This document shows positions 25,950 through 35,185 of a DNA stretch of 64,000 nucleotides, piece by piece (position 1 is the stretch's first letter; each line of letters opens with the position of its first letter). The DNA comes from Curtobacterium caseinilyticum. Its GTDB lineage: Bacteria > Actinomycetota > Actinomycetes > Actinomycetales > Microbacteriaceae. Under the pieces are notes generated by a model. That model was not told where the DNA came from. It did no database searches and saw only the letters and a list, made by a program, of their open reading frames with translations. The position numbers and the translations under genes are program-made. The DNA is taken from the NCBI RefSeq assembly GCF_030363035.1, contig NZ_JAUCMN010000001.1:124001-188000 (forward strand), given 5' to 3'.

Positions 25950-27482
25950 ATGAAGGTCCTCGTCACCGGTGCCACCGGCTACATCGGCGGACGTCTCGTC
26001 CCCCGGCTCCTCGAGGCCGGACACGACGTCCGCGTCTTCGTCCGCACGCCCCGCAAGCTGCAGGACGTCCCCTGGCACGACGACGTCGAGATCGCCGAGG
26101 GGGACCTGCAGGACGGTGAGGCCGTCCGCGTCGCGGTGCAGGGCATCGAGGCCGTCTACTACCTCGCGCACGCCATGGGCGCGGACGGTGACTTCGAGCG
26201 CGCCGAGCGCGACGCCGTCGAGACGATGGCCCGTGCGGCCCACGACGCCGGCGTCCGTCGGTTCGTGTACCTCGGCGGGCTGCACCCCGAGGGCGAGCTG
26301 TCGAAGCACCTCAGGAGCCGCAAGGAGGTCGGCGACGTCCTGCTCGGCTCCGGCGTCCCGACGATCGCCTACCAGGCCGGCGTCGTGATCGGCTCCGGGA
26401 GCACCTCGTTCGAGATGATCCGGCACGTCACCGACGTCCTGCCCTGGATGCCCGCACCGCGCTGGGTCCGCAACCGCATCCAGCCGATCGCGGTCCGCGA
26501 CGTGCTCTACTACCTCGTCCAGGCGCTCGAGATCCCTGCGGACGTCAACCGCACGTTCGACATCGGTGGCCCGGACGTGCTCAAGTACGGGCAGATGCTC
26601 AACGGCTACGCGGTCGAGGCGAAGCTGCCCCAGCGACGCTTCACCGTGCTGCCGGTGCTGACGCCGGGGCTCTCCGCCCACTGGTTCAACATCGTGACGC
26701 CGATCCCGCGCAAGCTGGCGACGCCGATCATCGAGTCCCTGCAGTTCGAGTGCGTCCAGCGCGAGCACGACATCGACGAGTACGTCCCGCGCCCCGAGGG
26801 CGGTCTGACCTCGTACCGCCGTGCCGTCCGGCTCGCCCTGACCAAGATGCGTTCGGGCGAGGTCGAGACGAGCTGGCGCAACGCGACCCTCGCCGCGACC
26901 TCAGCCGACCCGCTGCCGAGCGACCCCGACTGGGCCGGGCACACCGTGTACGTCGACGACCGCAAGCGGCACTCGAACGCGAGCGCCGAGGACGTCTGGC
27001 GCGTCGTGGAGTCGATCGGCGGTGAGAACGGCTGGTACTCGTTCCCCCTGGCGTGGGTCGCGCGTGGCTGGTTGGACAAGCTCGCGGGCGGTGTCGGCCT
27101 CAACCGGGGCCGACGGGACCAGCGCCGCCTGGAGCAGGGCGACGCGCTGGACTGGTGGCGGGTCGAACGGCTCGAGCGCGGGCGCTACCTGCGTCTGCGC
27201 GCCGAGTTCAAGTCGCCTGGTCGCGCGTGGTTGGAGATGACGGTCACGCCGAGCGACGACGGTGGGAGCGACTACCACCAGCGGGCGATCTACTTCCCGC
27301 AGGGCCTGGCCGGTCGGCTCTACTGGTACGGCATCCTGCCCTTCCACGGCGTCATCTTCCCCGGCATGGTCGAGCGCATCACCGCCGCCGCCGAACGGGA
27401 GTCACAGCACACGGAGTCGACGGGCCGGAACTGGACCCAGCAGAATGGGCACCAGGAACCGGCACACGAGGAGGCAGCATGA
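25950..27482 (+). CDS. NAD(P)H-binding oxidoreductase with C-terminal DUF2867 domain
   Basis: A 510-residue two-domain protein. Residues 1-300 are an atypical short-chain dehydrogenase/NmrA-like Rossmann fold starting KVLVTGATGYIGGRLVPRLL, with the partner motif AVYYLAHAMG and PTIAYQAGVVIGSGSTSFEM. Residues from about 330 (HTVYVDDRKRHSNASAEDVW, GGENGWYSFPLAWVARGWLD) match DUF2867, an SRPBCC-like domain often fused to such reductases. The substrate is unknown; lipid-linked or quinone-like substrates have been suggested for the fusion family. The next gene overlaps its stop by four bases. Confidence 0.85.
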   Translation: MKVLVTGATGYIGGRLVPRLLEAGHDVRVFVRTPRKLQDVPWHDDVEIAEGDLQDGEAVRVAVQGIEAVYYLAHAMGADGDFERAERDAVETMARAAHDAGVRRFVYLGGLHPEGELSKHLRSRKEVGDVLLGSGVPTIAYQAGVVIGSGSTSFEMIRHVTDVLPWMPAPRWVRNRIQPIAVRDVLYYLVQALEIPADVNRTFDIGGPDVLKYGQMLNGYAVEAKLPQRRFTVLPVLTPGLSAHWFNIVTPIPRKLATPIIESLQFECVQREHDIDEYVPRPEGGLTSYRRAVRLALTKMRSGEVETSWRNATLAATSADPLPSDPDWAGHTVYVDDRKRHSNASAEDVWRVVESIGGENGWYSFPLAWVARGWLDKLAGGVGLNRGRRDQRRLEQGDALDWWRVERLERGRYLRLRAEFKSPGRAWLEMTVTPSDDGGSDYHQRAIYFPQGLAGRLYWYGILPFHGVIFPGMVERITAAAERESQHTESTGRNWTQQNGHQEPAHEEAA

Positions 27483-28063
27483 CCACGGAACACCCCAGCG
27501 TCCTGTTCCTGGGCGACAGCATCACCGAGCAGGGTTCCTGGGACCAGTGGCTCCCGGGTGAGCGCACGAGCAACCACGGCGTCGGCGGTGACACCACCGA
27601 CGGCGTCCTCGCCCGGCTCGACGCCGTGGTCGCCGAGCAGCCCGAGGTCATCGTCCTGCTCATCGGCACCAACGACTTCGGCAACCACCGCTCGAGCGTC
27701 GAACACGTCGTCCGCGGCGTCGAGTCGGTCCTCGTGACGCTCCGACGGGAGCTCCCCGGCGTCCGCCTGCTGCTGGTGTCGATCCTGCCGCGCCAGGCGG
27801 ACTGGTGCGTGAAGATCGAGGAGGCCAACCGGCACCTCCGGCAGTTCGTCGCGACCTGCCACGCGCAGTACCTCGACCTGTGGCCGGCCCTCGCCGAGGA
27901 GGACCACCTGGCGGCGCGCTTCACCGAGGACGGTCTGCACCTCAACGACGACGGGTACCGTGCCGTGGTCGACGAACTCCTGCCGGCCCTCGAGCGGGTG
28001 CGGGGCCTGCCGCCGATGTCCCGCCCGATCCAGGCGATCGACCTCGAGGAGGCCGGCGCCTGA
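27479..28063 (+). CDS. SGNH/GDSL-family esterase or lipase
   Basis: A 194-residue cytoplasmic SGNH hydrolase. The four blocks are present: block I with the Ser nucleophile (VLFLGDSITEQGSW), block II Gly (HGVGGDTT), block III Asn (LLIGTNDFGN) and block V Asp/His (EDGLHLNDDGY). There is no signal peptide. It overlaps the DUF2867 gene by ATGA and is followed by a membrane protein with a TGATG overlap, so the three are made together. The natural ester is unknown. Confidence 0.85.
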   Translation: MTTEHPSVLFLGDSITEQGSWDQWLPGERTSNHGVGGDTTDGVLARLDAVVAEQPEVIVLLIGTNDFGNHRSSVEHVVRGVESVLVTLRRELPGVRLLLVSILPRQADWCVKIEEANRHLRQFVATCHAQYLDLWPALAEEDHLAARFTEDGLHLNDDGYRAVVDELLPALERVRGLPPMSRPIQAIDLEEAGA

Positions 28064-28515
28064 TGCCGCGGAAGGGCCGGCCCCCGGCGGGCTCGTCGCT
28101 GCACGGCGTGCCGTCGAGACCGAGCGCCGGCGTCGCCCCATCGCCGTCCCGCGGGCCGTCGGCGACCGGTGGGACCCCGCCCTTCACCCGGCCCGCCCTC
28201 GCGCCGTCGCTGCTCGCGGCGGTGGTGCTGCTCGCCTGCGTCGCGATCGTCGACTCGTCCGGCTTCGTCTTCGCACGGTGGGGTGTCACGGTCCTGGCGC
28301 TCATCGTGCTGGTGTTCGCGGTCCGCGGCCGGTCCTGGTGGGCTGCGGTCCTGATGGCAGCCGTCGCCGTCTGCTGGAACCCCGTCGTCGTCGTGCCGGT
28401 CCCGGGTGAGGTGTGGGCGGCGTCGCAGGTCCTGGCAGCCGCGCTCTTCATCGTCGTCGGCATCCTCGTGAAGGTGCCGCGCGAGGCGGAGGCGGGGCGC
28501 GCCTCCCGGCGGTGA
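28063..28515 (+). CDS. DUF6804-like small membrane protein
   Basis: A 150-residue protein with a Pro/Ser/Gly-rich cytoplasmic N-terminus (about 45 residues) and four hydrophobic spans (from LAPSLLAAVVLLACVAIV to LAAALFIVVGILVKVP). The short loop with CWNPVVVVPVPGEVWAA resembles what I recall of DUF6804, a family of unknown function in actinobacteria. It is translationally coupled to the SGNH hydrolase. Confidence 0.6.
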   Translation: MPRKGRPPAGSSLHGVPSRPSAGVAPSPSRGPSATGGTPPFTRPALAPSLLAAVVLLACVAIVDSSGFVFARWGVTVLALIVLVFAVRGRSWWAAVLMAAVAVCWNPVVVVPVPGEVWAASQVLAAALFIVVGILVKVPREAEAGRASRR

Positions 28516-28580
28516 CCGGCGTCCCGGCGCGAGCAGCCGGCCGCCGTCGGCCCGCGCGGTCCGCCTGCCCCGGCGGACGG

Positions 28581-28586
28581 TAGGAT
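28581..28586 (+). promoter_or_regulatory. Candidate -10 box for the Stealth gene
   Basis: TAGGAT 44 bases before the ATG at 28631, leaving a leader with GAAGGG as ribosome site. Confidence 0.4.
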
Positions 28587-28630
28587 CGTAGGGTCGGGCA
28601 GTGGGCCCGACCACGACCCGAAGGGCATGG

Positions 28631-30187
28631 ATGAGCCACGAGACCGAGCCGGCGACCGAGAGTCCTCTGCTGAACCCTCGACCGTCCTCCGGCGGTCTCG
28701 ACCGTCCTGACGTCGTCGTCCGCAAGGGCCGCTTGACGCTGGTCAACGGGCACCTCACGCCCCAGCAGTCGATGATCGAGGACCTCTTGTTCCTCGACGA
28801 CGCGCTCACCGCCGGTGACGTCGACCACCTGCTCATCCGCGGCAACGACCGCCGCCCGGTCATCGCCCTCGACGAACGCGACCGGCAGCGTGCCGAGAGC
28901 GCGGTCATGGCCGCCGCGGCGAACGAGCCCTTCTACGCGAAGCCGCCCGGCAAGCCCGCGGTCCTCGTCATCGACGACGGGCTCGGCTCCGTCGACGAGC
29001 CCGTGCTGCGGGTCTTCCGCCCGCGGCTCGAACCGCTGGGACGCCTGCGCTACGGCGCCGAGACGAGCGTGCAGCTCGAGTTCTGGCGGGTCACCGACAC
29101 CGAGGTCCTCGCGCCCGTCGAGAACGCGCTCATGCGGCGGAGCCTGCCGATCGAGGAGTTCGTCCTCGTCGACATCGACCGCTACGGCCGCACCTGGCGC
29201 ACGGTCGAGCACATGTTCGACGACCACGTCTCCGACATCCGCTTCCCGATCGACATCGTGTTCTCGTGGGTCGACGGCAACGCGGTGGAGTACCAGCGTG
29301 CGCGTCAGGCCGCCCAGGCGAACGCCGTGCTGGGCGAGGGCGACGACGCCCCCGCCCGGTTCCGCCAGATCGACGAGCTCAAGTACGCCCTCCGGTCCGT
29401 GCACACCTTCGCCCCCTGGATCCGGCAGATCTACATCGCCACGGACAGCCCGGCACCCGCGTGGCTCGCCGACCACCCGAAGGTGCGGATCGTGCGGAGC
29501 GAGGAGTTCTTCGCCGATCCGTCGGTGCTGCCCACGCACAACTCGCAGGCCGTCGAGTCGCAGCTGCACCACATCCCGGGCATCAGCGAGCACTTCATCT
29601 ACTCGAACGACGACATGTTCTTCGGTCGCATGGTCGAGCCGTCGGTCTTCTTCAGTCCTGGCTCGGTGTCGAAGTTCATCCTCGCCACGACCCGCATCGG
29701 CCTGGGTTCGAACAACCCGGCGCGGAGCGGCTTCGAGAACTCCGCGCGCGTCAACCGCAGGCTGCTGCAGCAGCGGTTCGGCGCGGTGACGACCCGACAC
29801 CTCGAGCACGCTCCGACCCCGCTCCGCGCGTCGATCATGACCGAGATGGAGCACGAGTTCGCGGCTGAGTTCCAGGCGACGGCGGCGTCGCGGTTCCGTG
29901 CTGCGGACAACATCTCCGTGACGAACTCGCTGTACCACTACTACGCACTGCTCACCGGGCGTGCGATCGTGCAGGAGAACGCCCCGGTGCGGTACGTCGA
30001 CACGACGATGCAGTCCGGGCTCAAGGCGCTCGAGGACCTGCTCAAGAAGCGGAACGTCGACTTCTTCTGCCTGAACGACGGCAGCTTCCCCGAGGTCTCG
30101 GACGAGGAGCGCACGCGCCGCGTGACGGACTTCCTCGAGAAGTACTTCCCGTTCCCGGCGCCGTGGGAGCAGCCCACCGACCAGTGA
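28631..30187 (+). CDS. Stealth-family sugar-phosphate transferase
   Basis: A 518-residue protein with the four Stealth conserved regions in order: CR1 (DIVFSWVDGNAVEYQ, about residue 215), CR2 (RFRQIDELKYALRSVHTFAP, then IYIATDSPAPAWL), CR3 (THNSQAVESQLHHIPGISEH, IYSNDDMFFGRMV) and a C-terminal CR4-like part (VTNSLYHYYALLTGRA). Stealth proteins transfer hexose-1-phosphate to build phosphodiester-linked capsules or wall polymers; the GlcNAc-1-P transferase of animals is related. The N-terminal 200 residues are variable. There is no membrane span and no neighbouring glycan gene. ATG at 28631 is preferred to the GTG ten codons earlier because GAAGGG precedes it. Confidence 0.88.
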   Translation: MSHETEPATESPLLNPRPSSGGLDRPDVVVRKGRLTLVNGHLTPQQSMIEDLLFLDDALTAGDVDHLLIRGNDRRPVIALDERDRQRAESAVMAAAANEPFYAKPPGKPAVLVIDDGLGSVDEPVLRVFRPRLEPLGRLRYGAETSVQLEFWRVTDTEVLAPVENALMRRSLPIEEFVLVDIDRYGRTWRTVEHMFDDHVSDIRFPIDIVFSWVDGNAVEYQRARQAAQANAVLGEGDDAPARFRQIDELKYALRSVHTFAPWIRQIYIATDSPAPAWLADHPKVRIVRSEEFFADPSVLPTHNSQAVESQLHHIPGISEHFIYSNDDMFFGRMVEPSVFFSPGSVSKFILATTRIGLGSNNPARSGFENSARVNRRLLQQRFGAVTTRHLEHAPTPLRASIMTEMEHEFAAEFQATAASRFRAADNISVTNSLYHYYALLTGRAIVQENAPVRYVDTTMQSGLKALEDLLKKRNVDFFCLNDGSFPEVSDEERTRRVTDFLEKYFPFPAPWEQPTDQ

Positions 30188-30197
30188 TGGCCGGTTG

Positions 30198-30238
30198 ACG
30201 GCCGGTTGCCGGCCGGCCGGGGCCGGCCGGCCGGCCGT
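30198..30238. terminator. GGCCGG-rich self-complementary tract
   Basis: A run of repeated CCGGCC/GGCCGG units, almost fully self-complementary, starting 11 bases after the stop codon of the Stealth gene. It could fold into several hairpins and end transcription. The remaining ~195 bases to the phosphoesterase show nothing recognisable. Confidence 0.5.
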
Positions 30239-30434
30239 CGATGCCGACCGAGGCCGTCTGCTGAGTGAGCCGGTTCGGTCGATCCGAGCGCCGTCGCGCG
30301 ACGGCTCGGGCCCGTCCGGCGCTCCGCTCACGGCATGTCGTACTCGGTCGGGCGGCGGACGGGCGGCACGGCTCGCCTCCGTCAGGTCCGTGACGCGGTG
30401 CGCCGCCTCGCTCGGGAGGGCGCGCGGCGTCGCG

Positions 30435-31394
30435 TCAGCGGCGGATGGGGGAGGTTGGCACCGCGTCGAGCGTGAAGACCGGGATGCTCGACGTGACCGG
30501 CGCAGGCTCGACCGCCGGCACGATCGTCACACCCGCGGCACGCAGGCGCGCCTCGGTCTGCTCCGAGGAGACCGGCTCGCCGACCGTCGCGTAGTGCCCG
30601 ATCGGCACCACCGAGTGCACGACGTTGTTGCCGTACACGTGCACGAGGTTGAACGACTGCGCGCCGTCCTGTCCACGGGTCCCACCCTGGTACTCCGTCA
30701 GGTCCTGCGTGTAGCAGGTGGCGCTCGCGACCGACACCGGGACGCCGGCGAACACGGCACTCGTCGAGTAGTGCAGGTGTCCAGCGATGATCGAGATGAC
30801 GTCCGAGCCCTCGACGACCTCGGCCAACGCGGCCTGGTCACGGAGTTCGACGAGCACCGCGAGGTCCTGCACGCTCGGCACGGGCGGGTGGTGCATGGCG
30901 AGGATGGTGCCGTGCGGCGCTGCCTCGGACAGGACCTCGGCCAGCCAGTCGAGCTGCGCAGGGGAGACCTCGCCGTGGTGGGCACCGGGCACGCTCGTGT
31001 CGAGCGTGATGACCCGCAGACCGTTGACGTCGTAGACGAAGTCGACAGGGCGGTCGGTGGGCTGCAGCCCGAACAGCTCCTGGCGGAACGCGCCGCGTTC
31101 GTCGTGGTTGCCCATCGCCCAGATGACCTGCGCACCGATCCGGCGTGCAGCGGGCTCGACGATGTCGCGGATCCGGACGTAGGCGCCGGCCTCGCCCTTG
31201 TCGGCCACGTCACCGGTGACCACGATGGCCTCCGGGCGGGTGCCGGAGGCCTCGATGTCGGCGATGATCGCTGAGAGCCGTGCTGCGGAGTCGACGTCGC
31301 CGTACAGGGCGCCGTCACCCGCCACGAGGTGGGTGTCGCTGAGGTGGAGGAGGAAGTGGTTCGGCCTGGGGTGTTCGGCCGTCCGGCTGTCCAT
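30435..31394 (-). CDS. Calcineurin-like metallophosphoesterase, CpdA type
   Basis: A 319-residue dinuclear metal phosphoesterase. The metal-binding motifs are LHLSDTHLV, VVTGDVADKGE, WAMGNHDERGAF, AMHHPPVPS and IIAGHLHYS, matching the class III cyclic-nucleotide phosphodiesterase group (CpdA/Rv0805). There is no signal peptide or membrane span. A C-terminal extension of about 60 residues follows the catalytic core. The ATG at 31394 is 23 codons after the first in-frame start; the region between lacks coding character. It stands alone. A cAMP role is possible but not certain. Confidence 0.82.
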   Translation of the reverse strand: MDSRTAEHPRPNHFLLHLSDTHLVAGDGALYGDVDSAARLSAIIADIEASGTRPEAIVVTGDVADKGEAGAYVRIRDIVEPAARRIGAQVIWAMGNHDERGAFRQELFGLQPTDRPVDFVYDVNGLRVITLDTSVPGAHHGEVSPAQLDWLAEVLSEAAPHGTILAMHHPPVPSVQDLAVLVELRDQAALAEVVEGSDVISIIAGHLHYSTSAVFAGVPVSVASATCYTQDLTEYQGGTRGQDGAQSFNLVHVYGNNVVHSVVPIGHYATVGEPVSSEQTEARLRAAGVTIVPAVEPAPVTSSIPVFTLDAVPTSPIRR

Positions 31395-31509
31395 CGGGTG
31401 CTCGTTCCGTTGGCGGATGCGTGGTGCAACACGTTGCCACACCGTCTGGGACGAGTCCAGCACGCCACTCTGAATGCGCGGTGAACCGACGGTGGCGGTC
31501 CGGCGACGA

Positions 31510-31541
31510 CGAACCCCCCGTCCGGTCGGACGGGGGGTTCG
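31510..31541. terminator. Terminator hairpin after the qcr operon
   Basis: CGAACCCCCCGTCCG (31510-31524) and its perfect inverse (31527-31541) around a two-base centre, 21 bases beyond the qcrB stop on the minus strand. Confidence 0.85.
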
Positions 31542-31562
31542 GTCGTGCGGGGGAGCGAGCGC

Positions 31563-33257
31563 CTAGTGGTTGCCGGCCCCGAGCGCGGGAGCCTGGGCCT
31601 GGTGGTCGCCCTCCAGCTCCGGGCCGTGGTGCGCGGCGTGCGCGGCCTCGAGCTCCGCCTTCGTGACCGGCGCGATGCGGTCCTCGAAGAAGAAGCGGGA
31701 GAGGTTCGCACGGACCTTCTGCGCCCCGGTGATCCGGCCCTTGGCGTCCGGACGGATCATCAGCGGCTTGTACTCGTTGAACTGCAGGAGCTTCCAGCGC
31801 TCGTACTCGTCGAGCTGCTCGTGCACCTCGATGTACTCGCCGTGGGGGAGACGGACGATGCGGCCCGACTCGTACCCGTGCAGGACGATCTCGCGGTCCT
31901 TCTTCTGCAGCGCGAGGCAGACGCGCTTCGTGATCCAGAAGGCGACGAACGGGCCGAGGACCGTCGTGGCCTGGATGACGTGGATCACGTGCTCGATCGA
32001 CACCATGAAGTGCGTGGCGATGATGTCCGACGAAGCGGCGAACATCAGGCTCAGGTAGAGCACGATGCCGGCAGCGCCGATGGCGGTCCGCGTCGGGGCG
32101 TTGCGCGGGCGGTCGGCCAGGTGGTGCTCACGCTTGTCCCCGGTCACCCACGCCTCGAGGAACGGGTACATGAGGATGGCGACGATGAGGCCCACCAGGA
32201 CGGCGATCGGCACGAGGATGTTGAAGGACACCGTGTAGCCGAACCACACGACCTCCCAGTGCGGCGGAACCAGACGGAGCGCACCGTCGGCGAAGCCGAT
32301 GTACCAGTCCGGCTGCGTACCCGCGGAGACCGGGGACGGGTCGTACGGGCCGTAGTTCCAGATCGGGTTGATCGTGAAGAGCGACGCGATCAGGGCGAGG
32401 ATGCCCGCGACGATGAAGAAGAAGCCGCCTGCCTTCGCGGCGAACGCCGGGAGGATCGGCACACCGACGACGTTCTCGTTGGTCTTGCCCGGACCCGCGA
32501 ACTGCGTGTGCTTGTTGATGACGACCAGCACGAGGTGGACACCGAGCACCGCGACGAGGATCGCCGGCAGCAGCAGGATGTGCAGCGTGTAGAGACGGCC
32601 GACGATGTCGGTACCCGGGAACTCGCCGCCGAAGAGCAGGTAGGCGATCCAGACGCCGATCACCGGGACGCCCTCGATCATGCCGACGATGATGCGGAGA
32701 CCGTTGCCGGAGAGCAGGTCGTCGGGGAGCGAGTAGCCGGTGAAGCCCTCGGCCATGGCCAGGACCCAGAGCAGGAAGCCGAAGACCCAGTTCAGCTCAC
32801 GCGGCTTGCGGAACGCGCCGGTGAAGAACACGCGCGCCATGTGCAGCATCACCGAGGCGACGAACAGCAGCGCAGCCCAGTGGTGGATCTGTCGGACGAA
32901 CAGACCGCCGCGGATGTCGAACGAGATGTCCAGCGTCGACTGCAGCGCGGTGGACATCGCGACGCCCTTGAGCGGGACGTACGAGCCGTTGTAGACGACC
33001 TCGGTCATCGACGCCTGGAAGAAGAACGTCAGGAACGTCCCCGAGAGCAGGACGACGACGAAGCTGTAGAGCGCGACCTCGCCGAGCATGAAGCTCCAGT
33101 GGTCGGGGAAGATCTTGCGCCCGACCTCCTTCACGAGACCGGAGATGCTGGTGCGCTCGTCGATGTAGTTGGCGGTGGCCCCGATGAGGCGGGACCCACG
33201 CGTCGGCTCGGGCCGGGTGGCCGTCGTCGGCGCGCTGGTGGTGGTGGTGCTGGTCAT
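31563..33257 (-). CDS. qcrB: Cytochrome bc1 complex cytochrome b subunit QcrB
   Basis: A 564-residue membrane subunit of the actinobacterial cytochrome bcc complex, which oxidises menaquinol and passes electrons to cytochrome c. The haem-ligand helices (RQIHHWAALLFVASVMLHMAR and YTLHILLLPAILVAVLGVHL, quoted in part) and LNWVFGFLLWVLAMAEGFTG are clear. A C-terminal extension of about 130 residues (VRLPHGEYIEVHEQLDEYER) is characteristic of high-GC Gram-positives. It overlaps qcrA by ATGA and is the last gene before a strong terminator. Confidence 0.96.
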   Translation of the reverse strand: MTSTTTTSAPTTATRPEPTRGSRLIGATANYIDERTSISGLVKEVGRKIFPDHWSFMLGEVALYSFVVVLLSGTFLTFFFQASMTEVVYNGSYVPLKGVAMSTALQSTLDISFDIRGGLFVRQIHHWAALLFVASVMLHMARVFFTGAFRKPRELNWVFGFLLWVLAMAEGFTGYSLPDDLLSGNGLRIIVGMIEGVPVIGVWIAYLLFGGEFPGTDIVGRLYTLHILLLPAILVAVLGVHLVLVVINKHTQFAGPGKTNENVVGVPILPAFAAKAGGFFFIVAGILALIASLFTINPIWNYGPYDPSPVSAGTQPDWYIGFADGALRLVPPHWEVVWFGYTVSFNILVPIAVLVGLIVAILMYPFLEAWVTGDKREHHLADRPRNAPTRTAIGAAGIVLYLSLMFAASSDIIATHFMVSIEHVIHVIQATTVLGPFVAFWITKRVCLALQKKDREIVLHGYESGRIVRLPHGEYIEVHEQLDEYERWKLLQFNEYKPLMIRPDAKGRITGAQKVRANLSRFFFEDRIAPVTKAELEAAHAAHHGPELEGDHQAQAPALGAGNH

Positions 33258-34324
33258 CAGCGTTCACGCTCCCAGAAGGACGGTCCGACCGGCTCGTGGA
33301 AGTCGCTCTGTGCGACCAGGTAGCCGTCGTCGTCGATCGCGATCGGAAGTTGGGGGAGGGGACGTGCAGCCGGGCCGAAGATGACCTCGCAGTTGTTCGA
33401 GACGTCGAACGTCGACTGGTGGCACGGGCACAGCAGGTGGTGCGTCTGCTGCTCGTAGAGCGCGACCGGGCACCCGACGTGGGTGCAGATCTTGGAGTAG
33501 GCGACGATGCCGTCGTAGCCCCAGTCCTCGTGCCCCTTCGAGGGGTTGAGGTCCTTCGGGTCGAGACGCATGAGGAGGACGGAGGCCTTGGCCTTCTCCT
33601 CGAGCATGTGCTCGGAGTCGAGCATGCCGTCCGGGATAACGTGGAAGACCGAGCCGATGGTGACGTCCGAGGCCTTGATCGGCAGACCGGTCGGGTCCTT
33701 CGTCAGGCGCATGCCGGACTTCCAGAAGGTGTGACGCAGGAGCTCGTTCGGGTCCTCAGCCGGAGCGAGGTCGCGGACGAGGACGATGCCGGGGAGCGGG
33801 AAGGCTGCCAGGGCGCCGATCATCGAGTTGCGGATCAGCTTGCGACGGCTGAAGCCGGACTCCTTGTCGGCGAGCTGGAACGCCTCGACCGCCTTGGCGC
33901 GGGTCGCGTCGGTGCCGCGGGTACCGTGCCGCATCTCAGTGATCTCGCGGTCGACCACGAGCGACTTCGACCAGTACACGGCGCCGAGGCCGAGCGCGAG
34001 GAGCGCGAGGGCGATCGCGAGACCGAGCCAGAGGTTGCCGGCACGGACGGTGCCGAAGTCCTCGGGGTCGATCGGGAAGGCGATGTACGCCGCGATCGCG
34101 AGGACGCTGCCCACGATCGACAGGTAGAAGAACGTGGCGACCTGACGCTCGGCCAGGCGCTGCTTCTTCGGGTCGACGTCGGTGCGCCGAGCGCGGTGCG
34201 GCGGCTCACCCGGGTTCTCGAACGGGTCCGCGGCGACGACGGCGGTGCCGGCCGACGTGCTGGTCGTGCCGTGCTTCTCGACAGCCGAGGACGAGTTCAG
34301 TGCCTCGTCGTCGTGCTCTGCCAT
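33257..34324 (-). CDS. qcrA: Ubiquinol-cytochrome c reductase Rieske subunit QcrA
   Basis: A 355-residue Rieske iron-sulfur protein with three N-terminal spans, as in other actinobacteria. The 2Fe-2S ligands lie in CTHVGCPVALYE and LLCPCHQSTFD near the C-terminus, followed by FGPAARPLPQLPI. The start is set at ATG 34324, which has GAAGGGA 5 bases upstream; a start nine codons earlier lacks a ribosome site. The stop overlaps the qcrB start. Confidence 0.95.
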   Translation of the reverse strand: MAEHDDEALNSSSAVEKHGTTSTSAGTAVVAADPFENPGEPPHRARRTDVDPKKQRLAERQVATFFYLSIVGSVLAIAAYIAFPIDPEDFGTVRAGNLWLGLAIALALLALGLGAVYWSKSLVVDREITEMRHGTRGTDATRAKAVEAFQLADKESGFSRRKLIRNSMIGALAAFPLPGIVLVRDLAPAEDPNELLRHTFWKSGMRLTKDPTGLPIKASDVTIGSVFHVIPDGMLDSEHMLEEKAKASVLLMRLDPKDLNPSKGHEDWGYDGIVAYSKICTHVGCPVALYEQQTHHLLCPCHQSTFDVSNNCEVIFGPAARPLPQLPIAIDDDGYLVAQSDFHEPVGPSFWERER

Positions 34325-34357
34325 GGTGTTCCCTTCAGTGTCGTTCGACACGGACGA

Positions 34358-35164
34358 TCAGTTGGACTTCGCGGTCAGCCAGACGGTCATCGCGACGACC
34401 GCACCGAGTCCGAAGATCCAGATGAACAGACCCTCTGCCACCGGGCCGAGGGAGCCGAGGGCGAACCCGCCCGGGGACTTGTTGTCCTGCACGTACTTCA
34501 GGTACGTGATGATGTCGGCCTTCTGCTCGGGCGTGAGGTTCAGGTCGTTGAACACCGGCATGTTCTGCGGGCCCGTGACCATGGCCTCGTAGATGTGCTT
34601 GCCGGACACGGTCTGCAGGTTCGGGGCGTACTTGCCCTCGGTCAGGGCTCCACCGGCGCCGGCCACGTTGTGGCACATGGCGCAGTTGATGCGGAAGAGC
34701 TCGGCACCCTCTGCAGCGTCGCCGTTCTTGCCGTCCGTCAGCTCGGAGGACGGGACCGACGGGCCGGGGCCGAGCGAGGCGACGTACGCGCCCATGGCGT
34801 CGACCTGCTCGTCGGTGAACTGGGCGGGCTTCTCCTCGGCCTGGGGGCCCTGGGCGGCCATCGGCATGCGACCCGTCCCGACCTGGAAGTCGACGGAGGC
34901 GGCACCGACGCCGATGAGGGACGGGCCCTCACCGGTGCCCTGGGCGTCGAGCCCGTGGCAGGTCGCGCAGTTCGAGGCGAAGAGCTTCTCGCCCTCGTTG
35001 ACCTTCGACTGGCTGGACACCGCCGAGGTGGTGCTGTCGTCGGCGTTGGCCGTCGAGCTGAACAGCGCGTACGCACCGCCGGTGGTCATGAGACCCACGA
35101 CGATGAGCGAGACGGTCGCCATCGGGGAACGGCGGCCCTTCTTGGACTTGCTTCTGGTGAACAT
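34358..35164 (-). CDS. qcrC: Dihaem cytochrome c subunit QcrC
   Basis: A 268-residue membrane-anchored dihaem cytochrome c of the bcc-aa3 supercomplex. A basic N-terminus and one span (MATVSLIVVGLMTTGGAYAL) are followed by two haem sites, CATCH (near residue 67) and CAMCH (near residue 162), and a C-terminal span (GLFIWIFGLGAVVAMTVWL). The Met ligands (RMPM, NMPVF) are present. It lies 21 bases after ctaE and 33 before qcrA. Confidence 0.95.
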   Translation of the reverse strand: MFTRSKSKKGRRSPMATVSLIVVGLMTTGGAYALFSSTANADDSTTSAVSSQSKVNEGEKLFASNCATCHGLDAQGTGEGPSLIGVGAASVDFQVGTGRMPMAAQGPQAEEKPAQFTDEQVDAMGAYVASLGPGPSVPSSELTDGKNGDAAEGAELFRINCAMCHNVAGAGGALTEGKYAPNLQTVSGKHIYEAMVTGPQNMPVFNDLNLTPEQKADIITYLKYVQDNKSPGGFALGSLGPVAEGLFIWIFGLGAVVAMTVWLTAKSN

Positions 35165-35185
35165 GCGGTGGGGGCTATCCAGTTC

